Positions 53,030 through 62,371 of a stretch of DNA of 64,000 nucleotides are shown here, one piece after another. The first letter of the stretch is position 1. Every line of letters begins with the position of its first letter. The translations under genes and the position numbers were made by a program. Source of the stretch: Niabella ginsenosidivorans (GTDB lineage Bacteria > Bacteroidota > Bacteroidia > Chitinophagales > Chitinophagaceae); the NCBI RefSeq assembly GCF_001654455.1, contig NZ_CP015772.1:2604001-2668000 (forward strand). Direction: 5' to 3'. Below the pieces are notes generated by a model. That model made no database searches, was not told the origin of the DNA, and was given only the letters and a program-made list of their open reading frames with translations.

Positions 53030-55429
53030 TCACTCGTTCCTTAAACTCTTTACAGGATTTTCCAGCGCAGTTTTAAACGTTCTTCCGGCAACTAGTAAAC
53101 AGACCAATCCAAATATGATAAAAGCGACGCTGACATAGGCGCTAATACCTTGTTCTGTATAATAGGCATAACTTTTCAGCCACTGGGAAATAAAATAATA
53201 CGCCAGCGGCCAGGAAATCAGATTGGCAATTAAGATCAACCAGCTGTATTCTGTTATAAACAATGCAAAAATATGGGCAAGACCGGCGCCTAAAACTTTC
53301 CGCACTGCTATTTCCTTATCCCGCTTCATCAGCATTATGGAAACTACTCCAAAAACACCCAGGAACACGATTATAAGACTCAAAACCGTGGCTGTTGTCG
53401 CTGCCTTTTTTAACTGGAGTTCCGATTTATAAAGTGCTGCAAACTTATCATCCATAAAACTGTATTCAAATGGATTCCCCGGGGAAAGTTTTTGCCATTC
53501 CTGTTTTATCCTTGCCACAGCACCTGCCGTGGCGTACTTCAATTTCAACGTAAGGTAACGATAGCCCGGGGCATCTTTTACATGACAAATGGCAAGCGGC
53601 TTAATAGCTTCCCGCAGGGTAGCCGCATTGTAATCCTTTACAACTCCCGTAACAGTATATACAGCACCTTCCGGAGTTCTAAGCTGTTTACCAACAGCAC
53701 CATTATCCAGTCCCAGCAAACGGGCAGCGGTTTCATTGATCACTATTTGGCCGGGAACAAAATTCTTTTTGTGATTCAGGAAATTGCCTTCTTTCATGCG
53801 CAACCGGAATGTTTGCCCATAATCCTCATCACCTACAAAAGACGGAACCACGATTGGCCGGGCACTTTCGTTTACAGGCAGTAAATTCATAGCGCCCTGC
53901 GTTCTGTCCGGTAAGTCAAAACTAAGCGTAGCGCTGGTCACTTCCGGCAATTGCAATAAGCCCTGTTTGATGGCGTCCATTTTCTGCACCCCCACACTAT
54001 CCCATTGTTTTGGAAAAGCAGTCAGCACCATCAGCTGATCTTTATTATATCCTGTATCACGGTTGAAAATAAAATGCACCTGTTTGTTCACAATAGCGGC
54101 ACCAATAAAAACAAGAATGGCCATCGAAAATTGAACAATCAATACTATGCGCCGGAATAGCAGTCCTGAATTGGCTGTCTGGGGTTTGCCTTTAACCGAT
54201 ATAGCCGTACCGGATCTGGCAACAGAAAACGCAGGATAAGCCCCGGCTAAAAAACCAATAGCCGCTACCATTAAAACGAACCCTGCATATTGCTGCACTC
54301 TAAAATGCCATACGGATATCATCTCCGTTCCGAGCACGCCGGAAAACCAGGGCCGGGTGGTTTCATACAGGAAAAGGGCCAAAACACCACCGGCAAGAGC
54401 CAACAGCCATGCTTCCATAAGGAATTGAAGAGCAATCTGCACGCGTTTACTGCCAAAAACCTTTCGCAATCCTATTTCCCTGACCCGGTAAGTTGCCGCC
54501 GCAGTACTGATATTCACAAAATTAAAAATGGCCATCATCAGGATAAAAATGCTGATGATACTAAGGATGGTGATCATCCGTTCTACCGCATTGTCATTAT
54601 CATGCAGGTAAAAATCTTTTACCGCAGCATATTCCACCGTAAGGTTTTTTTGAAAGAAATCCGGTGTATATTTTGCAAGCAGCTGTTTCGATGGCCCTAT
54701 CAGATCTTTTGGCAAAACACCATCCTGTAATTCAACCATGGCAACACAGCTGTTATTGGTCCAGCCTGTAAGCGGATCTCCGAAACCATAATATTTGTTA
54801 CCAATCCCTGGCACAAATACTGTATACCCCTCAAAATATCCCTGGTTAAAAACAGAATTATAAGGCAGGTCTTTTATTACGGCAGAAATAGTATAATCCT
54901 GTTTTACATGCTCAACAACGGTTTGAACAGCAATTGTTTTTCCAATTGCATTTTCGGTGCCAAACATTTTTTTGGCAAACGAGGCGGTCACTACTGCTGC
55001 ATTCACATTATCAAAGGCTCTTTCAGGGTTGCCATACAAAACAGGCAGACCATACATCGAAACAAAATTGGTATCCCCGATAGCGATGTTCTCCCTGAAG
55101 GACTGGTCTCCTGCTGATACAACGTTTGTTACCGGGTTATACCGATAATAATTTTTAACAAGGTTGGGATACTCCTCCTTCAGCGCTTTGGAAAAGGGGG
55201 CCGGGTTGGTAATGGAAGTACCCATATCTTCGGGCTTCCGGTTGCTGCGGAGGATGTACTGATGCGCAATATTCCTGAATTGCTGGTTTATGCTTTTTTG
55301 TTGTGTAATATAAACACCAATGACCAGCGCAAAGCAAAAACCAATAGAAAGGCATAACAGGTTAATTACAGCCAGCGACTTGCGTTTTACTATATTCCGC
55401 CATGCGATCTTTATGTAGTTTTTTAGCAT
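53030..55429 (-). CDS. FtsX/MacB-type ABC permease (permease 2)
   Basis: The 799-residue protein starts MLKNYIKIAWRNIVKRKSLA, followed by a helix (NLLCLSIGFCFALVIGVYIT), a periplasmic domain, helices with MMAIFNFVNISTAAATYRVR and EIGLRKVFGSKRVQ, a second periplasmic domain, and FLGVFGVVSIMLMKRDKEIA with VRKVLGAGLAHIF, ending NPVKSLRNE. It lies 99 bp above permease 1 with only a degenerate-repeat spacer between, so both are on one transcript. The sequence is clearly diverged from permease 1 and 3 in the periplasmic parts. Confidence 0.93.
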   Translation of the reverse strand: MLKNYIKIAWRNIVKRKSLAVINLLCLSIGFCFALVIGVYITQQKSINQQFRNIAHQYILRSNRKPEDMGTSITNPAPFSKALKEEYPNLVKNYYRYNPVTNVVSAGDQSFRENIAIGDTNFVSMYGLPVLYGNPERAFDNVNAAVVTASFAKKMFGTENAIGKTIAVQTVVEHVKQDYTISAVIKDLPYNSVFNQGYFEGYTVFVPGIGNKYYGFGDPLTGWTNNSCVAMVELQDGVLPKDLIGPSKQLLAKYTPDFFQKNLTVEYAAVKDFYLHDNDNAVERMITILSIISIFILMMAIFNFVNISTAAATYRVREIGLRKVFGSKRVQIALQFLMEAWLLALAGGVLALFLYETTRPWFSGVLGTEMISVWHFRVQQYAGFVLMVAAIGFLAGAYPAFSVARSGTAISVKGKPQTANSGLLFRRIVLIVQFSMAILVFIGAAIVNKQVHFIFNRDTGYNKDQLMVLTAFPKQWDSVGVQKMDAIKQGLLQLPEVTSATLSFDLPDRTQGAMNLLPVNESARPIVVPSFVGDEDYGQTFRLRMKEGNFLNHKKNFVPGQIVINETAARLLGLDNGAVGKQLRTPEGAVYTVTGVVKDYNAATLREAIKPLAICHVKDAPGYRYLTLKLKYATAGAVARIKQEWQKLSPGNPFEYSFMDDKFAALYKSELQLKKAATTATVLSLIIVFLGVFGVVSIMLMKRDKEIAVRKVLGAGLAHIFALFITEYSWLILIANLISWPLAYYFISQWLKSYAYYTEQGISAYVSVAFIIFGLVCLLVAGRTFKTALENPVKSLRNE

Positions 55430-55899
55430 TGATATTTGAGATTTCAGTATTCAGATTTCAGTATTCAGATTTCAGATCAGATTTTCAGTCCCGATAACTA
55501 TAGGGATCAGTTATCAGTTTTCAGTTATCAGTGTCATCCGCTATTGACTTTTCACTAATTACTTTTCACTACCCCACCCATTTTACATTTCATATTTAAC
55601 ATTCTACATTTACCCTTCACCCCCTTTCACATTTATTATTCCTTATTTATTATTTTCACTCCACCCACAAAAGCTTCATCCCGCCTTGCTGAATCTCTGT
55701 ATTTTTCTATTCAGATATTAGATCGGTCCTGATAGCTACCGGGGTCGGGATCAGTTTCCAGCTATTTTTCTGCCTCTGCTTGCTACTTACCATTAACTAT
55801 TCCCATCCATTTTACATTTCATATTCAATATTCTATATTTTACATTTATCCTCCCCCATTCGTAACGCTTCATCCAGCCTTGCGGGATCTACGCATTGC
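55430..55899. repeat. Low-complexity spacer with degenerate TCAGT and TTCACTATT-type repeats
   Basis: The 470 bp contain no gene. They begin with repeats of TTTCAGTATTCAGA type (55442-55490), continue with sequences like CATTTTACATTTCATATT twice (around 55580 and 55808), and end next to the stop of permease 3. Similar spacers lie at 50410-50512, 52931-53029, 59409-59721 and 62131-62371. Confidence 0.7.
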
Positions 55900-58341
55900 T
55901 CACTCCGTTCGCAAAGCTTCGACAGGATTGGCCCTTGCAGCTCTGATGGTCTGATAGCTTACCGTAACCGCTGCAATGATAACCGCCATTACTCCCGCAA
56001 ATAAGAACATCCACCATTTAATATCAATCCGGAAAACAAAATCCTGCAACCATTTTGACATGAGCCACCACCCTACCGGAGCGGCTATCATTAATGAAAT
56101 AAGAACCAATACCAGGAAATCCTTCGATAACAGCCGCATGATCCCCAAAATAGAAGCGCCGAGCACTTTACGGATACCGATCTCTTTGGTACGCTGAAAA
56201 GCAGTAAGGGTGGCTAATCCAAAAAGTCCCAGGCAGCTGATCAAAATGGCCATGGCGGTTGCTGCCCGTACCAGTGTCTGTGTCCGCATTTCAGATTTAT
56301 AAAATGCGCCGATGGTCTCATCATAAAATGTATAGGTAAACGGCGCTTCAGGATAGATCCTTTTCCATTCTTTTTCAACCGAACGGATCGCTTTTTCCCA
56401 GTGCTGCGGCTGATCTGGTAATTTTATATTAAAGGTACGCAGCCGCTCCTTATCTGAAACGAACACGCCTGGTGAAATATCGGATCGCATACCGGACTGA
56501 TTAAAATCCTTTACCACTCCAACAATCGGATAGCTCCTGCCGTTGCCCGGAACCAGCAATTGTTTTCCTATTGCCTCCCGAGGCGAACCAAACCCGAAAG
56601 CGTGCACCGCCTTTTCATTAATGACCAAAGCGGTGGTGGTATCCGTTTGTTTAAAATTATTGCCCGCCAGTAATGTGATGCCGTAAAAATGCAGGAAAGC
56701 CGTGTCTACATCTTTCATTTGCAACTGAACGTTCACCTCTTCTTTTCCGTTAAAGTAAGTGTATATATTCCCTACATACATTTGTTCCATGGGTCGGTCG
56801 CCCAGTGATACGTTTTTGATCTCCGTGTTTTTAAGCAATTCGTTTTTCAATACAAACTGTTTATCCTTATATTCCTTTTTATTAGCAAGCCGGTATGGAA
56901 TGGAAAAGGTAATGACTGCCTCCTTATTAAATCCGGGATCTTTGTGCAGCATATATTGAAGCTGCTGACCAATGATAATGGCCCCGATGATAAATACCTG
57001 TGCGATCAGGAACTGGAATACGATCAGGCTTTTACGAAAGGTGATCTTATTACGCCCGATCACCTTTTCTGTTTTGCCTTTAAGTACTTCCACCGTATCT
57101 ACCCTTGAGGAAATCCATGCAGGGTACAGGCCCGACAACAGCGAAATCAACAATATCAGCAGCAGCATAAAACCGGCCATCGCCGGATAGTTCATATAAT
57201 CAAAAATCCCGTCAGGCAGGAAGTCCGCAAAAATTTTTACAGCAAAAAAAGTCAGCACAAACGAGAGCAGTGCTGCAAACGTTGTTACTATAAACGTTTC
57301 GGCGATGAACCGTACCATCAGGTTTTTGGCAGAACTGCCCAGTGTCTTCCGGATACCAATCTCTTTTGCACGTTTTGGCAATAACGCCGTACTTAGATTA
57401 ATATAATTGATACAGGCAAGGAGCAATAAAAAACCGCCAACGATCATCAGGTCGGATAATACTTTTTTATCAGCTGTTCTTGTCTGCGAGCCAAACTGCG
57501 CCGCAAAATGTTTTTCTTTTAAAGGCAATGCTTCGTACCAGTTTTTGTATTTGTATTTTTCAAAGCTCTCTTTATTATGCTGAAAATTAATTTTGTTCAG
57601 CTGTGCTAAAATATTTTTGGCATCAACCTGCTTAGCAGGCTTTATAAACAGCAGGTTACTTGAGTTTAACGACTCCCAGTCCTGATCCGTCAGATCCTCC
57701 CTGCTGACAGGCATAAACTCCGTGTTATCCCCGGAAAAGCTGTTGGGATACGGAAGATCGGCCACCACACCCGATACCGTTCGCCATAAGGTATCATTAT
57801 ATACAAGGGATTTGCCGACCATTGCCGCCGGCGACAGGTTGGGAAAATATTTCTTTGCCTTGTCTTCCGTCAGTACCACATTATCCGGGTGATTGAAGGC
57901 TGTTGTTTTATTACCGGCCAGCCATTTGTAATTAAGCATATCAAAATAAGCCGGCAGGGTAGTTACCTGGGTGATGTCCTCTTTCTCCTCTATTTTCCTG
58001 GTTCCGTTATTACCAGGTATAGTAACGGAGTTATATTGTTTATAAAACATCGGAACGACAAGGCCTGCACCGGAAACATCATTGAGTAAAGTATTCAGTA
58101 CCGGTTTTGATACCGCGGCGAACCCGCCGGTATTGCCATCTTCTCTTTTATTCCTGATTATAAGCTGATAGATATTTTGCGCATCCGGAACCTTTTTATC
58201 AAAGCTGTTCTCATAAATCACCATCCTGAAAATGATCCAGGCCACACAAATGCAAATGCTTAGTCCGCAAATGTTCAGCAAGGTAAACAACCGGTTCCTC
58301 CATAACTGACGCCCTAATGTTGCAAAAAAGGTTCTTATCAT
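55900..58341 (-). CDS. FtsX/MacB-type ABC permease (permease 3)
   Basis: The 813-residue protein has the same plan: first helix in LFTLLNICGLSICICVAWII, periplasmic domain with the typical NVVLTEDKAKKYF, middle helices MIVGGFLLLLACINYINLST with KEIGIRKTLGSSAKN, second periplasmic domain, and LISCLGLFGLATLTAFQRTK with EIGIRKVLGASILG, ending NPVEALRTE. It is the first gene downstream of the second sigma-54-like promoter (58409-58424) and so probably heads a three-permease transcript that continues to permease 1. Confidence 0.93.
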   Translation of the reverse strand: MIRTFFATLGRQLWRNRLFTLLNICGLSICICVAWIIFRMVIYENSFDKKVPDAQNIYQLIIRNKREDGNTGGFAAVSKPVLNTLLNDVSGAGLVVPMFYKQYNSVTIPGNNGTRKIEEKEDITQVTTLPAYFDMLNYKWLAGNKTTAFNHPDNVVLTEDKAKKYFPNLSPAAMVGKSLVYNDTLWRTVSGVVADLPYPNSFSGDNTEFMPVSREDLTDQDWESLNSSNLLFIKPAKQVDAKNILAQLNKINFQHNKESFEKYKYKNWYEALPLKEKHFAAQFGSQTRTADKKVLSDLMIVGGFLLLLACINYINLSTALLPKRAKEIGIRKTLGSSAKNLMVRFIAETFIVTTFAALLSFVLTFFAVKIFADFLPDGIFDYMNYPAMAGFMLLLILLISLLSGLYPAWISSRVDTVEVLKGKTEKVIGRNKITFRKSLIVFQFLIAQVFIIGAIIIGQQLQYMLHKDPGFNKEAVITFSIPYRLANKKEYKDKQFVLKNELLKNTEIKNVSLGDRPMEQMYVGNIYTYFNGKEEVNVQLQMKDVDTAFLHFYGITLLAGNNFKQTDTTTALVINEKAVHAFGFGSPREAIGKQLLVPGNGRSYPIVGVVKDFNQSGMRSDISPGVFVSDKERLRTFNIKLPDQPQHWEKAIRSVEKEWKRIYPEAPFTYTFYDETIGAFYKSEMRTQTLVRAATAMAILISCLGLFGLATLTAFQRTKEIGIRKVLGASILGIMRLLSKDFLVLVLISLMIAAPVGWWLMSKWLQDFVFRIDIKWWMFLFAGVMAVIIAAVTVSYQTIRAARANPVEALRTE

Positions 58342-58408
58342 ATTTTAGCCTTTCGTTTATTAAAGTAGTGTATTCTGATTGATATCTTCCCTTATATCTG
58401 TTTGGTGC

Positions 58409-58424
58409 TCCAACTAAGGTGCCA
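58409..58424 (-). promoter_or_regulatory. Sigma-54-like -24/-12 promoter of the permease 3-2-1 operon
   Basis: The minus strand reads TGGCACCTTAGTTGGA; TGGCAC and TTG are exact at the consensus spacing, with G in place of the -12 C. It lies about 68 bp before the permease 3 start. Paired 17-bp boxes begin 53 bp upstream, nearly the same geometry as at 50177-50284. Confidence 0.65.
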
Positions 58425-58476
58425 CTTAACTAAAAACTTAATAATCAATTTTTTGAATTAAATTTCTATAAATACG

Positions 58477-58515
58477 TGTCCGGTTTTAACACAAAAACTG
58501 TCCGGTTTTGATACA
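58477..58515. promoter_or_regulatory. Paired 17-bp boxes, putative enhancer-binding sites
   Basis: TGTCCGGTTTTAACACA (58477-58493) and TGTCCGGTTTTGATACA (58499-58515) have starts 22 bp apart, as in the pair at 50246-50284. They lie just after the stop of the alpha/beta hydrolase and upstream of the sigma-54-like promoter. Confidence 0.65.
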
Positions 58516-58547
58516 ATGCTGCAGGAGCAACAAAATTTAAACCTATC

Positions 58548-59381
58548 CTATTTTTTAAGAAAGGGCTCTAAAGAAGCCCATACAGCTGGAAAGTTGCAAT
58601 AGAAAACTACATGACCGCAGCCGGGTATAACGGATAGCTGCGCATTAGCAATGGATGTGGCGGCTGTTGCCAGTGCCTGTACTTTGATGTACTCATCCCT
58701 GTCGCCTCCCATTACCAGTACCGGGCATTTTATTTTTGAATAGGTCTCTGTGCTGATGATGCTATCATTATACAAATCATTCAGCATCGACAAACATTCG
58801 GGCCAGCGTTTAGGCTCCGGCATCAGGGCCAGGCGGTTTTTAAATAACTGCGGCGCCTGCTGCATCAGCTCTTTTTCATTATAATTAAATTTTTTACGGT
58901 TGTTACCAGCCGGCCGGTCGCCTGCACCAATAATGATCAGTTTTTTTACCAGCTCCGGGTGCAGGGAGGCGAGTTTGGCAGCGCTATAACCGCCATCACT
59001 AAAGCCCAGTACTGTTACGCTGTCTTTAGTAATGCTCCTGATCACTTTAAAAGCATCTTCCGCACGCTGCCGATATGTAAACGGCTGATGTCCTATTGCA
59101 GACTTTCCATGGCCCCGCGTTGCAATGCATATGACCCTATACGTGTCTTTCAGTTTATTTATAAAAGGTTCAAACTCGTCAATATATCCATATACACCAC
59201 CATGCAGCAATACAATGGGTTGCCCGCTGCCGTAAATTTCGTAATACAATTTAGCGTCCCCTACATCCAAATAGTGGCCGGCTGCGGGGTTATTGCCGTA
59301 ATAAGCCGTATCCGCGGAAGATTGTACCTGCGACAGGGTTGTGAAGCACAGAAAAGCAATTATGTATAAATAATATTTCAT
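58548..59381 (-). CDS. Secreted alpha/beta-fold hydrolase
   Basis: The 277-residue protein has a signal peptide (MKYYLYIIAFLCFTTLSQVQ) and the alpha/beta hydrolase core: oxyanion region PIVLLHGGVYGYIDEF, nucleophile Ser in VTVLGFSDGGYSAAKLASLH, acid in VLVMGGDRDEY and the catalytic His in IPGCGHVVFY. The substrate may be an ester or lactone. The ATG at 59381 is preferred since the signal peptide begins there; the in-frame start at 59408 adds nine polar residues. It sits inside the permease array, between permeases 3 and 4, which suggests it came in with the array or acts on the same compound. Confidence 0.9.
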   Translation of the reverse strand: MKYYLYIIAFLCFTTLSQVQSSADTAYYGNNPAAGHYLDVGDAKLYYEIYGSGQPIVLLHGGVYGYIDEFEPFINKLKDTYRVICIATRGHGKSAIGHQPFTYRQRAEDAFKVIRSITKDSVTVLGFSDGGYSAAKLASLHPELVKKLIIIGAGDRPAGNNRKKFNYNEKELMQQAPQLFKNRLALMPEPKRWPECLSMLNDLYNDSIISTETYSKIKCPVLVMGGDRDEYIKVQALATAATSIANAQLSVIPGCGHVVFYCNFPAVWASLEPFLKK

Positions 59382-59408
59382 TTTGTTTAAGTTGCTATTT
59401 GTTTTCAA

Positions 59409-59721
59409 AATTGAGACAGGAGATTTCAGATATGAGTAATCAGTGCTCAGTGCTCAGTTTTTAGTTTTCAGATAGCTATCGGGATCAGGATCAGCTATCA
59501 GTTACCAGGACAACCCGCTATTCACCATTTACGTTTTCACATTCCTTATTTAATATTCCTCCTACTTGCTACGGCCTACCTACCATTGACCATTCACTTC
59601 TCGCTATTTACTATTCACCCCATTTTACATTTCAAATTCAACATTCTGTATTTTACATTTATCCTTTCCCTTTTCACATTTATTATTAGTTATTCCTTAT
59701 TTCATATTTTACATTTCCCGC
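59409..59721. repeat. Low-complexity spacer, near-copy of the spacer at permease 1
   Basis: Bases 59621-59718 match 50410-50507 over 98 bp with one difference by eye. The upstream part has TCAGTGCTCAGTGCTCAG-like repeats and a GATAGCTATCGGGATCAG palindrome (around 59471-59488). No gene is present. Confidence 0.7.
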
Positions 59722-62130
59722 TCACTCCGTTCGCAACGCTTCGACAGGGTTCGCCAGCGCAGCACGCAGTGCATGATAACTTACAGCGCAGAAAGCCACC
59801 AACAAAGCCACCAGGCCTGCCACAACAAACAGCCATGCATGCAGTTGTGTACGATAAGCAAACCCTGCCAGCCAGCTGTTGCCCACCAACCAGGCCAATG
59901 GTGTTGCTATAAGAATGGCGACTATCACCAATAACAAAAACCGCCTGGTTATTAACAGGAGAATATTGCCTTCATTTGCACCCAGCACTTTTCGGATACC
60001 GATTTCTTTGGTGCGCTGTACGGTTACAAATGCCGCAAGCGCAAACAGGCCAAGGCAGCTCAATACAATAGCAATACCAGCAAACGTGGTAAAAAGCGTG
60101 GCCGTTCGCTGTTCCGTTACATACAGATCATTAAAATCGTCATCCAGGAACCGATAATCAAAGGAGCGGTACGGTACCCTTGACTTCCATATAGTGCTTA
60201 GGGCAGTAATGGTGCCGGCCATATTTTTGGACCGGATCTTGACAAACAGTTCCCTTACCATTGTTGTATCCAGAAAGATCACCAACGGTCCGATACGATC
60301 ATGCAGGGATTCAAAATGAAAATCTTTCACCACACCAACCACGGTGCCGGGCTCGCCCCGGGTGATCTTCCTGCCGATGGCATCCTGAGGCGTCCAGCCC
60401 AGATCCCGCACCGCCTTTTCATTAAGGATATAGGTTGACTGGTAATTTTTATACTCATTTGAAGTATCTTGCAAAGCAAAATCGGATCGCTGAAAATCCC
60501 TTCCTGCAGCTAGTTGTATCCCCATTGTTTTTAAATAATCAAGATCCACAGGTGTGGCACTTACCGAAAGCTCTTTGGGGCCGGATCCGTCATCAGCAGT
60601 AATAGCATCCCCCCAGCCGATTGATGCAGGTGCCTCGTAGGCCCCCGTAACGCTTACCACATCCGGGTTGGTACGGAATGCATCTTTCAGTTGTTCATAT
60701 ACAGCCGACATTTTGTAATCAACCGGGAGCACTACAACCTGTTCCCTGTCATAACCCAGATCTGTATGCTGTATATACTTTACCTGGCTGCTGATGATCA
60801 TTGTAACCGCAATAAGAAATACAGCCACCACAAATTGTACAATGATCAATGCTTTGCGCAAGCCTCCTCCCGATTGTGCAACGGTTGCTCCATTCTTTAA
60901 TATGGAGGTAAGCCTGGAGCGGGTAAGTAAAATTGCCGGGTAGATGGCTGAAACGAGTGCGATAATGACCGTAAGCAACAGGGCCGCCAGCAATACCGGC
61001 AGGTGAAAAAAGCCGGAAACAGCATAGTCTTTCCCGGTAATAGCATTAAATACCGGTAATAGCAGCATACATATGCCCAACGCCAGTAAAAGTGAAATAA
61101 AGGCCATTAAAAAGGACTCTCCAATAAACTGGCCGATCAGTTGTTTTTTTTCAGCGCCCAGTACTTTTCGCACGCCTATTTCTATGCTGCGTGAAGAAGA
61201 TTGTGCAGTAGCCAGATTGGTATAATTGACACAGGCAATCAAAAGGATCAGTAATGCAATACCCCCCAGGATGTATACATAAGTAATATTGCCTCGCGGC
61301 TCCAGCCCCGCATCGACTGTCGAATAAAGGTGCACTCTTTTTAACGGCTCAAGGTGGTAGGTCCAGTAGTCAGTGCTCCCGGGTACAATAGCCATTTCAT
61401 CTCTGTTTACTTTTTTCATATAAGCCGTAATTCCTGCTGAAAGGCTGTTGAACTGGTCAGCGTCTTTCATTAACAGATAGGTAACATAGTTGGCCGTATT
61501 CCAGTATTCGGTTTTTGATGCGGCCAGGCTTGAAAAAGAAACAATACAATCATACTGGATCTGCGAGTTCAGCGGTGCATCGCCTGCTATGCCGGTAACC
61601 TCATATTCATTTTCCCCGCCATTAAACCGGAGGCGTTTTCCAACAGGATTTTCATTGCCAAAATAGCGCTTAGCCATGGTCCGGGACAATACGATCTTTT
61701 GGGGACCATTTAAAACCGTTTCCGGGTTCCCTGTGAGCAGCGGAAATGAAAATATCCGGAAAAAACTTTTATCTGCATACAATATCTTTTTTTCGTCAAA
61801 AGCAGTAGCACCGGCAGCTATTGATGCAGCCGATTTCATTAACCGTACATAGTCCTCCACCTGGGGGAACGTTCTTTTAAACTGGGGTCCCACCTTTGTT
61901 CCGGTCAATGCTCCTTTCCATCCGGAGCCACCTGTGCTGTAATCCATCGTTACCCGCACAATACGGTCTGCCTTACTATTAAATACATCATAAGAGCATT
62001 CTGTCCATACATACATACCGATCAGCAGGCAGGATGCAATCCCCACCGAAAGGCCAAGCACATTAATGGCTGTATATAATTTATACTTTTTTAAATTCCG
62101 AAAAGCAATTTTTAAATAATTTTTGATCAT
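59722..62130 (-). CDS. FtsX/MacB-type ABC permease (permease 4)
   Basis: The 802-residue protein starts MIKNYLKIAFRNLKKYKLYT, with first helix INVLGLSVGIASCLLIGMYV, a periplasmic domain with KIVLSRTMAKRYFGNENPVG, middle helices GGIALLILLIACVNYTNLAT followed by IEIGVRKVLGAEKKQ, second periplasmic domain, and a final bundle with LSCLGLFALAAFVTVQRTKE and IGIRKVLGANEGN. It ends NPVEALRTE. It lies upstream of the hydrolase and of the second sigma-54-like promoter, and so belongs to a different transcript from permeases 1-3. Confidence 0.93.
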   Translation of the reverse strand: MIKNYLKIAFRNLKKYKLYTAINVLGLSVGIASCLLIGMYVWTECSYDVFNSKADRIVRVTMDYSTGGSGWKGALTGTKVGPQFKRTFPQVEDYVRLMKSAASIAAGATAFDEKKILYADKSFFRIFSFPLLTGNPETVLNGPQKIVLSRTMAKRYFGNENPVGKRLRFNGGENEYEVTGIAGDAPLNSQIQYDCIVSFSSLAASKTEYWNTANYVTYLLMKDADQFNSLSAGITAYMKKVNRDEMAIVPGSTDYWTYHLEPLKRVHLYSTVDAGLEPRGNITYVYILGGIALLILLIACVNYTNLATAQSSSRSIEIGVRKVLGAEKKQLIGQFIGESFLMAFISLLLALGICMLLLPVFNAITGKDYAVSGFFHLPVLLAALLLTVIIALVSAIYPAILLTRSRLTSILKNGATVAQSGGGLRKALIIVQFVVAVFLIAVTMIISSQVKYIQHTDLGYDREQVVVLPVDYKMSAVYEQLKDAFRTNPDVVSVTGAYEAPASIGWGDAITADDGSGPKELSVSATPVDLDYLKTMGIQLAAGRDFQRSDFALQDTSNEYKNYQSTYILNEKAVRDLGWTPQDAIGRKITRGEPGTVVGVVKDFHFESLHDRIGPLVIFLDTTMVRELFVKIRSKNMAGTITALSTIWKSRVPYRSFDYRFLDDDFNDLYVTEQRTATLFTTFAGIAIVLSCLGLFALAAFVTVQRTKEIGIRKVLGANEGNILLLITRRFLLLVIVAILIATPLAWLVGNSWLAGFAYRTQLHAWLFVVAGLVALLVAFCAVSYHALRAALANPVEALRTE

Positions 62131-62371
62131 AGATTTGAGAATTGAGATTTGAGATTTCAGTTATCAGTTGTCAGTTTCCAGGGCACCCGCTATTTTCACT
62201 ATTTCCCTTCAACATATTTCACATCCTTATTTCTTATTTATCATGACTTATTTAATATTTACACCCCTACCCGCTACTTCCTACATGCCATTGACCATTG
62301 ACTATTCACCTCATTTTTACATTCCATATTCAACATTTTATATTTTACATTTCTTATTAATTATTCCCGTC
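62131..62371. repeat. Low-complexity spacer of the permease array
   Basis: It begins with TTTGAGAATTGAGATTTGAG-type repeats and TTATCAGTTGTCAG, and ends with TTTACATT/CATATTCAACATTTTATATT words related to the other array spacers. It contains no TGTCC box, no sigma-54-like element and no gene. Confidence 0.6.

Noticed and set aside
54290-54730. 146-residue plus-strand frame over permease 2
   Set aside because: Antisense to conserved membrane and loop motifs of the permease.
55430-55660. CRISPR array in the permease spacers
   Set aside because: The repeats are short, degenerate and lack constant-length spacers; no cas gene is in the window.
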